Part shown: positions 48,078-60,252 of the stretch, piece by piece
Layout: each line of letters starts with the position of its first letter
How positions within the stretch are numbered: the stretch's first letter is position 1
DNA from: Amoebidium appalachense
Lineage: Eukaryota; Ichthyosporea
Length of the DNA stretch: 64,000 nucleotides
Direction of reading: 5' to 3'
Assembly (NCBI GenBank): GCA_963693365.1
Contig: CAVNZM010000017.1
Location: forward strand, 5,890,001 to 5,954,000
Notes under the pieces: model-generated
What the model was told of the DNA's origin: nothing
Seen by the model: the letters and a program-made list of their open reading frames with translations, nothing else
Database searches by the model: none
Position numbers and translations under genes: made by a program

Positions 48078-48719
48078 TTTTTCTTCTTTCAGAGCTTGGG
48101 CGAGAACAACAGTCTGCGCGTGTAAGAAGGCCTCTAACGATGGCCTTTTGGATGCGTGGTTGAGATAGTTTCATACCACCCACGCCTTTTGCGTTTTATT
48201 CCTCGAACCCAACACACAATTAAGTCTGAGGGCTTGAGCAGGAGCACGGCTAAAGTGTTGGTGGTAAAACTAAACCACCAGTAAAGATTAGATTAAGTAC
48301 CTATCTTAAATACACTACGAGAGGGCCACGCTTCAAAAAGCGCGGTTGCTTCAAAAAAAGACTTTGCTAATTTGGCTGGCCCCAAGGCCAGATGTGGCCA
48401 ACGCTAAAACTAAAGCGAACCTGCAGGTACTCCTTAGAACTATGTACACAAGCTGCTTGTCATCAAGATACCGACGAAAACGTTAACATGCAGGATTTAC
48501 ACAATTTCAACCACTGGCTGAAATGTGACTAACTTGAACACTGAGACTCAACTGAACTGTCACGGGCCTGAGTTGATGACATTCCCCTATTGAGCCTAAT
48601 GACGTCATCGTGCCATACGATATCGCGCGTTTTGGCCACAACCGTCTCGAAAATTCTATTTTTATCGTTCTATTTTAGTAACACCCTTACATTTTGGTAG
48701 TATCAATATCAGATCTGCG
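48078..48719. other. Intergenic region between PLA2 and the P-like element
   Basis: Unique sequence with no ORF or repeat recognised. It should contain the PLA2 promoter (minus strand, just above 48077). Confidence 0.5.
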
Positions 48720-48756
48720 CAGAGGGCCGTCATAAAATCGCATTCCATTGTGCTCG

Positions 48757-48779
48757 TGGTATCTCGATCCACTGGATTC
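48757..48779 (+). repeat. Left inverted repeat of the P-like element
   Basis: 23 bp matching the reverse complement of 52401-52423 with one mismatch. It lies 96 bp before the THAP start codon. Confidence 0.85.
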
Positions 48780-48874
48780 CGGCCCTAAAACGAGATGTCG
48801 GCACAGAACATGTATGTTGTTGTTTTTCGTTTACGTCTCGCTTTTTTTGGTTCAAAGACGGAGACATCGGTAAC

Positions 48875-49507
48875 ATGGCTGACGGCGGGACTGGCCTTAT
48901 GAAGGGAGCTGCTCCTCCCGAGCCTGGAATGGATAAGAAGAGAAGTAACGGTCTGCGTAGCAACAAAATCGGTAACATATGCAGTGTTCCAGGCTGCAGA
49001 GGCAACTACGACGACCAAAACAAGGTTTTCGTTTACAAATTCCCCAACCCAAACGACGGGCGCATTAAAAGCGAGACGCTACGCGAAGAAACACGGAACC
49101 TTCTCAGTGCGTGGCTACGTGCTGTGCCGAGGCAGTGGCCTGATAACTTCGACCCGCACGGTGTTGCGCGGGTCTGCTGCCGTCACTTTCCCGCCCATGA
49201 CATCGTTAAAAAAGGTGGCAAAGCGTGGCCTAGGCCAGGCGCCGTCCCGAGCATTTTTCCCAACTGCCCCAGTTACCTGAGCGCCCCTTCCGCGCCTCCT
49301 CGTACGGACCCGGAAGAGAGAGCCGCAAAGATGGAGAAGGTTCGGGCAAGGCAAGAGGAAGAGGCAGTAGCGAGGAAGCGCCAGAAGGAGATGTTCGTGT
49401 TCGGCCAGCTTGTTGTCCGTGCCCTGGAAATAGGGGAGCGGCACGCCGGCTGGAGGGTTTACGGAGGAAACACAGTGGTCGCTGGCGTTTACGAGCAAGA
49501 CAATGGT

Positions 49508-49540
<33 letters not shown>

Positions 49541-49630
49541 AAAATCCCCTCCAATGTCCCCATGCCCTCGCCCCCTCACCCCCTCACCCCCCCAACACAC
49601 AAGGTCACATGAGGAGTCGACCGGCATGAA

Positions 49631-49666
<36 letters not shown>

Positions 49667-49746
49667 TTGTGTGTGTCTGTGTGTGACACTGTGTGTGTGT
49701 GTGTGTGTGTGTGACACGTGTGTGTGTGCGCGCGCATCAGTGTGTT

Positions 49747-49796
<50 letters not shown>

Positions 49797-50085
49797 TGTG
49801 TCGGGATGGGTGGGTGGGGAGGGGGGGGGGGGGGGGTTTCCATATGGTTTTTCACATGCCAAGCGTAGTCAAATGTGGTGCCACACAGATTTTGCTGACT
49901 TTTAATTTGCAGGCCAGTCTCATCCGCTATCTCCTGGACAGCGGCGTGAGCGGCGAGAAGCTCAACTTTGTGCTCACCAGAAAGTTTCAAACCGACTCCC
50001 TTGAGGGTGCTTTTGGCACAATCCGACAGTACAGCGGTGGGAACTACAACGTTGGGACAGCACAGGTGGGTACCTCCCCCCTCCT

Positions 50086-50138
<53 letters not shown>

Positions 50139-50487
50139 ACGCACGCACACCCCTACCCTACTCAGCCACCCACCCACTGCCTGCAACAATGAAACACAAG
50201 AGATACATCACACACACACGATTCATACAGCATTACAAAGAACAGAGACAGAACAGATATAGGATGATTTGGTGATTCACCTTAATAATAGGATAGTGGT
50301 GTCATGACATGGTGGCCCCAGGGAATAAAATAATCAGGAGAAAAAAAAAGAGGGGGGGGGGGGGATAGCGAGAGAGGCAGGGACGGAAGAAGGGGTTGGA
50401 GGAGGAGGGGAGGGGGAGGGGGGGTATCAGGATAAAAGGAGTGTGGTGAAAAGAAAGGGTGCAAAGAAAACTGAACGAAAAATGAAA

Positions 50488-50522
<35 letters not shown>

Positions 50523-50639
50523 CGGGGCTGTTGAACTCAAACCACAAAAATGCACACACGTACACGCACACACACACACACAGACACACAGACACACATA
50601 CACCAAACACCACACACACACACACACACACACACCGTA

Positions 50640-50682
<43 letters not shown>

Positions 50683-51916
50683 CACACACACCATACATAC
50701 ACAACCCCATGCAGATATACCTAAACCATGCTTGTGTACACACGAAGATATGCTATGATACACTGCTTGCGCGCCCGCGCCATAGTGTGTCATATTAAAC
50801 TTTTATAGCCACGTGCCATCTATATATACACAAATCACACAATAAACTCACCTCTATGAACAGACTCTCCAGGCCGTCAAAAGGATACGGGTGCAGAAGC
50901 TGGCAAAGCTGGCAGTGCAGACGGGCACAAGTGTAACACAGCTGTTCGACAACATGAACACAGGACTCAACAGCAAACGCAAAACGATCACCATCGAGAC
51001 CATTCTCCCACTCTACAACAACACCATCTGGGGCCACGTCTATAAAATCAGCGAAGACGTCAGAAAGCCAGAGGTGCTAACCTACCGGGCAGGGTTCTGT
51101 GTGCACGCGCTTCACGTGTGTGGTGTTGGCTGCAACACAAGTCGTGCACAACTCGAAATCACCACACCCAACAAAAACACCAACACACCCAGTGAAACAA
51201 GCACCACAGCTACCGAAACAGCCACCACTACGGCCGGGAGAGCCACAGACGATCACTACCGACTCATCCGCGCCGCCAATCGGGGGGGCCTGACTTTCCC
51301 TTCACCACCAACAGTGAGCATTGTCACATTGGTCTACTGTGTGGTGGAGGCACTGCTAAAGCCACTGGTCAACACGTACCTTCCGGGGGGCAGCCATAGA
51401 ACGGTGGCTGTGCTACTCAGCGAACATGCAGTCAAAAGGTACAATACCGATAAGGCACTTATGGACGAGTGTGGGGTGTGCGGCACGCAAAAGAGAGCAC
51501 TAGTGGAACGACTAATAACCGTTGCAACCAACTGCCACCTGAGCGCGTATGTGCGTCAACGCAAGGAACAAGCGAAGAAAGCACCCAACAAAGCAAACCG
51601 GAAAGCCAAAACAGTGCAGGCGGCCGCTTTGGCGGCGAGCGAGGCCGCCGCGGGGGCAGGCGTCCCCGCCACAGTTGCAGGGAGCATGCCGTCGACAAAA
51701 CCAGCAAAGAAGAAAAAGGAGAGCAAAACAGAGGAAAAGGGAGGCGAAGGGAGGAAGAAGGGAAAGAAAGGTGAAAACAAAGCAACCACGGCGGAACCAC
51801 CTACCGTCGAGTGGGAGATGGAGGGAAACGATGACGAGCTGGTGGCTGCACTGGAGGCAGCAGAGGCGGAGTACGATTGGATGGTAGAGGCGTATTTGGA
51901 GGAAGCAGAGCTCTAG
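48875..51916 (+). CDS. THAP-domain P-element-type transposase lacking its catalytic core
   Basis: Exon 1 48875-49505, exon 2 49913-50065, exon 3 50873-51916. THAP zinc finger: C36-x4-C41, C101-x2-H104 and AVPSIF at 123-128. A charged coiled coil follows at about 147-175. Exon 2 has LNFVLTRKFQTDSLEGAFG and IRQYSGGNYN, the P transposase/THAP9 C-terminal signature, and exon 3 continues with YRAGFCVHALHVCGVGC, then a Lys/Glu-rich tail. The RNase H-like catalytic region that normally lies between is absent: only about 400 bp of C-tract and GT repeat separate exons 1 and 2, and their phases disagree (1 versus 0). So exons 2-3 may be spliced to something else, or an internal deletion at the C-tract (49509-49538) removed the core. 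DNA binding is possible; transposition by itself is not. Confidence 0.8.
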
Positions 51917-51988
51917 CGGCTTTGTCAGTGTTTTCTAACCCTCTTTCTTTTCTTTTTTTTGCCAGTAGGTAGAGGTGTGAGGGTTTGC

Positions 51989-52027
<39 letters not shown>

Positions 52028-52400
52028 CTACACAGTGTTTATTGGTTGGTGGTTAGTGTTGCAGGACATAGACGTTCTAATACTTAACATACAGGTAGTA
52101 TTATGTTACCTAGTGGATAGAAACACCTTTGAGAGAATATACGCAAAGAAGAGTTCTAGTTTTGTAGCAGATCTTTGCTCACTATGTGTAAACGTGAACT
52201 GCTCAATAGATATAACTATACTGAGACTCAGCTACACTATTATGTACACTATGCCAAAACTTTGTGCTATAGGGCTTGCGCATATTACTCTAAGACAAAA
52301 AAACGCCTTAGAACATAGGAAGCACTTCATAAACTTTTGTCGTTTTTTTTTTTCCTTCCGTTTTCCTTCATAATCTGCGCACTGATAGTAGTTTGCTAGC
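51917..52400. other. 3' region of the P-like element
   Basis: A G-tract at 51992-52027, then AT-rich sequence with a 112-codon ORF (52035-52373) of no recognised family. Probably the non-coding 3' end of the element. Confidence 0.5.
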
Positions 52401-52515
52401 GAATCCAGTGGATCGAAATACCAATCTGCTCTTTTGACCCCGTTCTGTATCCAGGCCGTCTTTTTTTCAGAGGGCCGTGGCCGTGGTATACCATGGTTTT
52501 GGCCACGGCCCTCTG
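52401..52515. repeat. Right inverted repeat and terminal hairpin of the P-like element
   Basis: 52401-52423 is the 23-bp inverted repeat. 52469-52515 is a hairpin whose arms begin CAGAGGGCCGTGGCC and end GGCCACGGCCCTCTG, with GGTATACC near its centre. Another CAGAGGGCGG follows at 52520. Confidence 0.85.
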
Positions 52516-52852
52516 AAAACAGAGGGCGGTGTTTTGGCGCGAAAGCAACTTCTGCCGAGCACTGGCATGCGCAAACGGGGGCCGGCCGGGGTCAAAGGCC
52601 TCCTACTCAGACGGGGTCCCGGGGAGCCTCAGTGGCAGGGGAAAAAAGCGAAGATGCATGTTTACAATACTGTGGGAGAGTTCTGTATACAAAGATGAGG
52701 CTGTAATGGGCGAGGTACCAACAAGACGGGATAAGAGCAGGCGTACAGGGGGGGAAGACCATGCGCGTGCACACTATGTACGGCCAGCTAAAATTAGCGG
52801 TTTGTGTAGTTTGAAGCCTTTGCCAAACATTTTTTCTTTTCTGGAGCGGTGG

Positions 52853-52888
<36 letters not shown>

Positions 52889-53429
52889 GGGAGGAGGGAG
52901 CCGGGGGGGTGGGGGGGGGGGGGGGGGGGGGGGCGTGAGCGCTGCCACCACCACAAGTACCCCCTCCTTTACCCTCAACAACTATCATTCACTGTGGACG
53001 CACACGTGCAAAGGCGAGTGCTGGCAGCTGTCACCATGCTTAAGAGATTGAAATAGAGCACACGTCCATCTTATCCTTAAAAGTAGGAGAAAATGTGTCG
53101 ATCAAATTAGCCTACTACCGTGGCACCGCCAGACAGGCAAGGAACTCACACAAAGATTTCTCGCTACTTGTCTGCAAGAAAGTATTGGAGATGTTGAAGC
53201 TACTACTCGTCTGCAAGAAAGTTTTGGAGATGTTGAAGCTACAACGAGAACAATTATTCATATAGATAACCCCACCGTAAACTAAACTATATATAGTCCT
53301 AGTCAAACTTGGGAACATATAACCATGATAAAATCAAAAAACATGGTTCAAAGAATGGTGGATGTAACTTGCGCAGCAACCAAAGCAAAAGAGGAAAGAA
53401 AATAAAACAAAACATCAAAATAATTGCCC
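52516..53429. other. Intergenic region before MIF
   Basis: G-tracts at 52855-52887 and 52902-52933; a 39-bp tandem duplication at 53164-53242 (shared GTCTGCAAGAAAGT and TTGGAGATGTTGAAGCTAC). The 3' end of MIF should lie just below 53430. No gene. Confidence 0.6.
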
Positions 53430-54175
53430 TCACATGGAAGCAAAAGTCTTGCCCTGCCAGCCGACACTCTCATATGTCTGTGCCCTGAAGTCAATGTAGT
53501 ATCTGTCAGCCGCCACCTTGAAGTGCTGCTGCAAAAGTTTGCTCACACCCTCACTAATGGAGTCGGCAGCCTTGCCGTTGAACCCACCGATGCTCATGCA
53601 GGCCAACTGTGTGTGTATGCGTGCGTGAGTTTGATACAGGGAACCAGGATGAACGCGTAGGGAGGGGGGGAGGGAGGGGGAGGGGGGGGGCGGCGGGGGA
53701 CGACAATAGAAAGACCGGGTGGTTGGGGAAGTGTGGCACCGGGGGGGGGGGGGGGGGGGGGGGAGCAGGGAAGGGGGGAGTGAGAGAGCGAGAGAGAGAG
53801 AGACAGTGTGTGTGTGTGTGTGTGTGTGTGTTTGTTGGGGGGGGGGGGGGGGGGGGGGAGGGGGGGGGGGGGGGCGGGGGGTAGTGGGGATAAGGGAATT
53901 CCGAGGGACCCCGTGCGGAGGGGGGAGGGAGGGGAGGGAGGGCGGAGGGGGGGGAAAGGAGACGGTGTATGTGCAGGGCATTTAAGTGGGAGCAAAAGTT
54001 TGTTCATAGTTATGTTTCTTGTTTATTCTGACTCTCCCTACTGTCCGTTTTTAAACGGTTTAGGCGACAGGAGCTTCGAGGGAAAGAAGGGGAAGGGACG
54101 AAAAGAGGAAAAGTAGGTGAAGTTACTTTCATTCCACTAAACCGAGGTTAATTTGTTTACCCCTCCCCCCCCCCT

Positions 54176-54228
<53 letters not shown>

Positions 54229-54797
54229 ACACACGCAGACAAGTGTACACACACACACACACCAATGCACATAAACCACAGCACAGCACAAACGCCAGCA
54301 ACTTTTCGCGATCCCGCTGGAGGGGACGGTAATGACGCCCAGGAAAAGCAAGGTGCGAAACAAAAAGCGCGCGCCACTTTATGTTTTAGAAAAAACACCT
54401 TTAATATCTTCACTACAGCGTTAGAAAAGAGCTCTTAGATGCCAACTCCACAGAAAAAAAGTGCAATTAACGACAGTTGTGCATAGGACAAATTACTTGC
54501 CGATTGTGTCCGCACCAGCTCACACTAAGGATTGGCACTGAAGTCAAGCCAGAGTGCAAAAACATCACAAGCGCACACGTAGGTGGTCTAGCACAGAACA
54601 TGCCCTCAAATACGTACCTGTGCACACGGATCAGTCGAGCCCCCAAAGCACATGCCGGTTGCCTGCTGTACACTCACAGTCACATAATTCTCTGGCTTAC
54701 CCGTGCCCTTCGCGACTACCTTTGACGCCTCTTTGACGAATGTTTCGGCTGTGGCGGCGTCAACAGGGACATTGACAAGAACTTGGAGGGTAGGCAT
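53430..54797 (-). CDS. MIF: Macrophage migration inhibitory factor-like tautomerase
   Basis: Two exons on the minus strand, 54797-54618 and 53606-53430, phase 0; 118 residues, close to the usual 115. Seen: MPTLQVLVNV with Pro2, which becomes the catalytic N-terminal proline; TGKP at 32-35, giving the conserved active-site Lys; MCFGGSTDPC at 49-58; then SIGGFNGK, DRYYIDF and VGWQGKTF, all in family order. MIF proteins form trimers with keto-enol tautomerase activity and act in the cytoplasm and outside the cell in animals. The CxxC of vertebrate MIF is not kept: the first Cys is C58 but the second position is Leu, with a Cys two residues later. The intron holds GT and G-tracts on its donor side and CA on its acceptor side in sense. 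No signal peptide, as usual. A D-dopachrome tautomerase-like role cannot be excluded. Confidence 0.92.
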
Positions 54798-55482
54798 GGT
54801 GGTGGGTGAAAACAAAAACGAGAAACAGAATGCGAGAGATGGTTGGTTGTAAGAAAGAGTTTTGCTTGGTTCTTTTTTCCTGCCTTCTTTTTTTGGTGCC
54901 AACATGAAGAATATCCCCTAATTTTCCGGAGACTTGCTGTCGGTGACACGAAATCTCACTTTAAAAAGTAAATGATTCCAACCTCTTTTTAAAAACTTAG
55001 GAATGAGAGTTTTAACTTGGATAAATTTAGTCTTAAACCGTTAATATCACTTTACAGTGAAGTACATTTAGAAAAAGCAGCAAGTCGCCCGGTCCGGCAA
55101 AGGGTAAATGTGACGTCACTATGAGGTCACCTGTAAGCCTCGCCCTGCACACCTGCACGACTGTGACTTCTGCCTTTCATTCCAGAAGGGAAAGAAGGAG
55201 TAGACAGAGCGTGCTTTTGTGATGTCAAGCGTTTTAGAGGTTGAAGGGAAGCTAGTAATAAATACCGAGATATGGTTTTAAGACCTGAGTGCATAGCATC
55301 GGTGAAATAAATAAGGTAATATTTGCTGTACTCACTGCACCTTCCTTCTCTCGCTCTAGTTCGCTCTCTCCAAGAAAGCAAGTTCACAAAAAGGCAATCA
55401 CAATAACATCCGGTTGCACCGTTCAAGGGCTTGCATATTAAATTCTGAAACATCTGCGCGTTTTGAATAGCTATTCAGCAAC
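54798..55482. other. Divergent promoter region, MIF / CMC1-like
   Basis: 685 bp of unique sequence, the shared upstream region of two divergent genes. No ORF or repeat was recognised and no TATA box could be assigned. Confidence 0.6.
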
Positions 55483-55923
55483 ATGGAAGCGTTTGAGCAA
55501 CCCGACATTAAGGCACTGAACCTCAAAAACTGGGAGAGGGAGAGAATAACAACAAAAGTGAGAAAGGAGGCACGGGCACAGTGTGCTGTGGAGTTTGAAG
55601 GTAAGGCTTGGTTGTTATGTTTTTCTTTTGATGGGGGAGCAAAAGAGACAGCGGGAGGGAGAGGAAGGGAGGCGAAGGAGGGGATGGAGGATGGGAAAGA
55701 AGGAGGGTAGGTGGGTGGGAACGAGAGGGCAGAGGGAGGGAGGAAAGGGAGGGAGGGAGGAAAGGGCAGGGAGGGAGAGAAAGACAACACGGGGGGCGGG
55801 GCGGGGGGAGGGGGGTGGGGGGGGGGGGGTAGGAGAGTCAAAAAGAGAGCACGGGGGGCTGGGTTGGAAGAGGAGAGAGACGGAGGAGAGGGGGGCAGAG
55901 GAGAGAGGGGGGGGGGGGGGGGG

Positions 55924-55976
<53 letters not shown>

Positions 55977-56019
55977 TGTGGAGATTATGTGTGTTTGTGT
56001 GTGTGTTTATGAGTGAAGG

Positions 56020-56094
<75 letters not shown>

Positions 56095-56160
56095 GGAGAG
56101 AGAGAGAAAGAGAGAGAGAGAGAGAAGAGCAACAGAGGGAGAGGGGGAGGGGGGGGGGGA

Positions 56161-56208
<48 letters not shown>

Positions 56209-56821
56209 CCATGGCGAGAGTGTGTGTGCGCGCGCGTGTAAGTGGGTTGTGGGGGGAGGAGCTGAGCAAAAGTTAAGGATGCAACAGCATGAGGGAAAGA
56301 TTTATCGTGTTTCGGGGGCAAAGGAGGAAGAACTATCAAGGAAGGAGAGGTGGCAAGGAAATTGGTTGTGATTATGACAGACACAACCCGGGGGTGGGGT
56401 TTGGGGGGGGGAGGGGGGGGGGGGAGGGGGGCAGACAAAACCTGCTGGTGCTTTCGCATGTGTGAATGGAGTGTCCAGGAAGAAAGGTTGACTTAAAAAA
56501 GGCATGAATAAAAACTCTTTGGCCACTTTGAGTAAAGTTACAAAATAGAAGGGGGGGAAGAGCTAGCGTGTAAGTGGGATCTGGGATGGCAAGCAATGGG
56601 AGAAGGGGGAGGGGAAGGGGGGGGGGGGGAAGGGGGGGGGGAGGGGGGGAGAGGTTGGATAGCAGAAATCAGCTAAGGGAGACGGCACTTGCAGTGTCGA
56701 TAAATATGTTCGTGGGTGTGTGTGGGAGTTGGGGAAAGGAATCGGGTCACGTGAGGACGGGATATGACACTGCAGCCTACATGCATTTTTTATCGTGTAT
56801 GCACCGCAGGGGCGGGAGGCT

Positions 56822-56871
<50 letters not shown>

Positions 56872-57100
56872 TGCGTTACCGTTTGGGGAAAGGGGGAAGG
56901 GAGTCACACACCTACATAGTGCCGGGGACGCATGTAGCCCCCCCCCCCACCCACCCACTCCACCCACCCCCCGTGGGGAGGGATAGGTTTGACCTAAATG
57001 CAAACTCTTCCTGCTTGTTCCATTCATGCAAAATGTCCCATGTGTTATTCGTCGTGAATGTGTACGTCGTATTCCACAACACATTCTTTACCCCCTTCCT

Positions 57101-57149
<49 letters not shown>

Positions 57150-57269
57150 AAAAAAAAAAAAAAAAGCCAACCCCAGCGCCACTCCTACTTACTCCCCCTA
57201 TCTTGTCCCTTCCTCATATCTGTTTTCCTCAACTCCATCTTTTTCACCACACTGCCATCACAATTACCA

Positions 57270-57300
<31 letters not shown>

Positions 57301-57302
57301 AC

Positions 57303-57345
<43 letters not shown>

Positions 57346-57432
57346 ACCCCCCTACCCCAGCCTCTCCTCCTCTCACAAACACACGCACCCACACACATGC
57401 GCATGCACGCAAAACCTTATCCTCCACATGCA

Positions 57433-57473
<41 letters not shown>

Positions 57474-58008
57474 ACAGCCTACATAGCGTGCATGAACAAC
57501 AACGTGGTGAGTGGTGCCTGGCGCTGTAAGAAGACCATGTATGTCCTTAACGACTGTCTAGACCAATAGTAAGTATCCTACACACACACACACACACACC
57601 CCTTTCACCTCTCCCCCCTATCCCCCCCCCCCCCCCCGGAAGTATCGACTTAGGTATCGACGGGGGAGCTTCCTAGAAGCCCCGTCTCCTGAGTTCCTAT
57701 CTATATTTTTCTTGCTTCTGCTTACTGCTGCAACTTTAACCCCCGGCCTTTCCCACTGCCCTTGCCTGCATAAGCAACCCTGCTCGTCTCTGATCAAGAC
57801 GGGTGACCTACTCATGTTCAAGTGAAACAGTATCTGAGTTGGGTTTCGTTAACGAGGGGAATAGGTCGAAACTCGGGTACTGTGGATGACGTGGGCCCCC
57901 CCTGAGGATGGGCTCTGCTTATTATGCATACTCTTTATGTATGGCTTGCATTCTGCATCGTGTTATCCGTTTGTTCTTGTGTACTTCGTACTTTTTGACG
58001 CATTCAAA

Positions 58009-58039
<31 letters not shown>

Positions 58040-58470
58040 GTGACGAGGGAAAAGAAGAAGAATAAGAAAGAAAGAGATAAAACACACTGACCGGTTGTTT
58101 CCTGGTTTCCCTATTGTTATTTTTTCCTTAACCTACAACAGATATAACCGGCAGTAGGGAAAGGCAATAAGAAAGCATTCAGAATTGTTTACATGTTCTG
58201 TAATCAGTTGTGTCTGTCGTTTCCACGGCACACGCGTACGTGCTTATTCACACATGCATACACAACGTGCTACACACACGCGTGCGCGCATGTTTCACAT
58301 TGCTCCTAGTACATAGGCACCCACACACATACCACGATGCATACTTGCACATACACACACACACACTCTCACTCACTCACTCACTCACTCACTCACTCAC
58401 TAACTCACTCACTCACTCGCTCACGATTGGCTTCTGCACACAATTGGGCCGGTTACTCCCAAAAATAAAA

Positions 58471-58504
<34 letters not shown>

Positions 58505-58810
58505 GGGTTGGTGTTTCGTGTGTGGGATTATCATCTGTTTTTGGTTTGGAGGATATACACTTGGAGTGTGTCAGTGCCAAAGCCTATGCACGTGCACGTG
58601 ACATTTCGTTTTTGCTGCACTCCAACATGTGTGCACGGACGTGTATAATCATGCACACACCCGCACGGGGATAGCCACATACGGACACAGGCACGTGTGC
58701 ATGCGTGCAGTGCGCAAACAGGCACGCACACATCTGTGCTGGTCGCGCACGTGCGCGCGTGCACACACACACATTCACATACACAGGCACACACACCTAC
58801 GCTGGTCGTA

Positions 58811-58889
<79 letters not shown>

Positions 58890-58956
58890 CACACACACCT
58901 ATGCTGGTCGTACACACACACACACACACACACAGGCACACACACCTATGCTGGTC

Positions 58957-59012
<56 letters not shown>

Positions 59013-59033
59013 CACACACACCTATGCTGGTCG

Positions 59034-59089
<56 letters not shown>

Positions 59090-59107
59090 CACACACACCT
59101 ATGCTGG

Positions 59108-59152
<45 letters not shown>

Positions 59153-59183
59153 CACACACACCTATGCTGGTCGTACACACACA

Positions 59184-59241
<58 letters not shown>

Positions 59242-59259
59242 CACACACACCTATGCTGG

Positions 59260-59296
<37 letters not shown>

Positions 59297-59354
59297 CACA
59301 CACACCTATGTTGGTCGTACACACACAGGCACACACACACACACACATACACAT

Positions 59355-59427
<73 letters not shown>

Positions 59428-59817
59428 CACACACACCAATGCTGGTCGTACGCACACACAAACACATGCGCGCGCACACACACACACAAACACACACACA
59501 CACACACACAAACACACGCACGCACGCACGCATACAGGCACACGCACACAGGCACACACACCAATGTTGGTCGTACACACACACACACGTCGGCCTGCGC
59601 ACATGGCCTGCGCACACACGTCGGGTGCTTGGTGCCAATCGAGGATTCACCCGTGCAAGTGCTCCATACTGCCTTAGCCACAATACCCCCCCCCCCCCCC
59701 CACCCTCTCTCCCCTTCTCCACCAAGCACACACAAAATAGGAACAATGAACGGGTACACACAAACACACACACACAGAAAGAGAGAGAGAGAGAGAGACA
59801 GAGAGAGACGCACACAC

Positions 59818-59883
<66 letters not shown>

Positions 59884-59923
59884 TGTGTGTCTGTCTGTCT
59901 CACACACACACACACACACACAC

Positions 59924-59972
<49 letters not shown>

Positions 59973-60252
59973 GTCTGTCTGTCTCACATACACACACACA
60001 CTCTCTCTCCCTCCCTCCCTCCCTCCCCCCTCCCCCCCCCCCCCCTCCCCCCTCCCCCCCCCCCCCCCCCCCCCGGCTCTCTCTCTCCCCCCCCCTCGCT
60101 CTCGCTCACACAAAAAAATTTTCTTCAGTACCACTGCCGAGGATTTCCAAAAAGCAACGGGCGAATATGTGGAAAAGGAGAGACAACAACTGTACGACGC
60201 AGCAAAGGAAAGGATGGAGAAGAAAATGTCCGCAGCAGCAGCAAAGCAATAA
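55483..60252 (+). CDS. CMC1: CMC1-like twin CX9C mitochondrial protein
   Basis: Three exons: 55483-55600, 57478-57568 and 60129-60252; phases 1 and 2; 110 residues. Seen: a coiled-coil helix pair with C34-x9-C44 and C56-x9-C66, the twin CX9C (CHCH) pattern. Around it are RKEARAQCAVEFEAYIAC and RCKKTMYVLNDCLDQY, matching the CMC1 family (C.....C..W.C....L..CL..Y). The tail is charged (EKERQQLYDAAKERMEKK). Known of the family: CX9C proteins are imported into the intermembrane space and oxidised there; CMC1 helps cytochrome c oxidase assembly. That this is CMC1 rather than a sister protein is likely but not certain. The first donor is GTAAGG, the second GTAAGT; the exon 3 acceptor is TTTTCTTCAG. 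Intron 2 (2.6 kb) contains a 370-bp dispersed repeat and a CA-rich minisatellite. Confidence 0.87.
55924..56196. repeat. (GA)n, (GT)n and (TA)n in CMC1 intron 1
   Basis: GA 55926-55972, GT 56026-56090, GA 56096-56126, TA 56164-56194. They lie on the donor side of the intron. G-tracts follow at 56619-56645 and 56822-56868, then C-tracts at 57104-57139 and 57270-57300 and (CA)n up to the acceptor. Confidence 0.95.
57029..57095 (+). repeat. Sense-oriented intronic element copy (CMC1 intron 1)
   Basis: It starts TGCAAAATGTCCCATGTG, contains GTGAATGTGTACGTCGTATT and ends ACACATTCTTTACCCCC, leading into a C-tract. Confidence 0.7.
57638..58007 (+). repeat. 370-bp dispersed repeat, copy B (CMC1 intron 2)
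   Basis: Reverse complement of 995-1364 with few mismatches. It begins GGAAGTATCGACTTAGG after a C-tract and ends GACGCATTCAA before a C-tract (58008-58034). Confidence 0.92.
58784..59579. repeat. Minisatellite in (CA)n, CMC1 intron 2
   Basis: Ten copies of a 23-30 bp unit (AGGCACACACACC, then TATGCTGGTCGTAC) separated by pure CA tracts of different length (roughly 15-75 bp). Late units show CAATG or TATGTT variants. It looks like a CA microsatellite whose interrupting segment has been multiplied. Confidence 0.95.
59763..60080. repeat. (GA)n/(CT)n/(GT)n/C-tract cluster before CMC1 exon 3
   Basis: GA at 59778-59806, CT at 59822-59866, GT at 59867-59890, CA at 59901-59925, CT at 59926-59970 and C-tracts at 60029-60074. 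It is the pyrimidine-rich acceptor side of intron 2. Confidence 0.9.

Larger units (their letters stand above)
48720..52515 (+). mobile_element. P-element-like DNA transposon, probably immobile
   Basis: The THAP transposase-like gene is bracketed by inverted repeats: 48757-48779 and 52401-52423 match in reverse complement at 22 of 23 positions (shared core CGATCCACTGGATTC). Outside them CAGAGGGCCGT at 48720-48730 recurs inverted at 52505-52515. An extra 47-bp hairpin fills 52469-52515, and outer distances differ on the two sides. An 8-bp target duplication, usual for P elements, was not found, so the exact ends are uncertain. Confidence 0.65.

Noticed and set aside
52035-52373. 112-codon ORF after the P-like gene
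   Set aside because: AT-rich and lies between the transposase stop and the right inverted repeat; most likely the element's 3' non-coding DNA.
58784-59579. CRISPR-like repeat-spacer array
   Set aside because: The spacers are all CA repeats of varying length; this is a eukaryotic intronic minisatellite.
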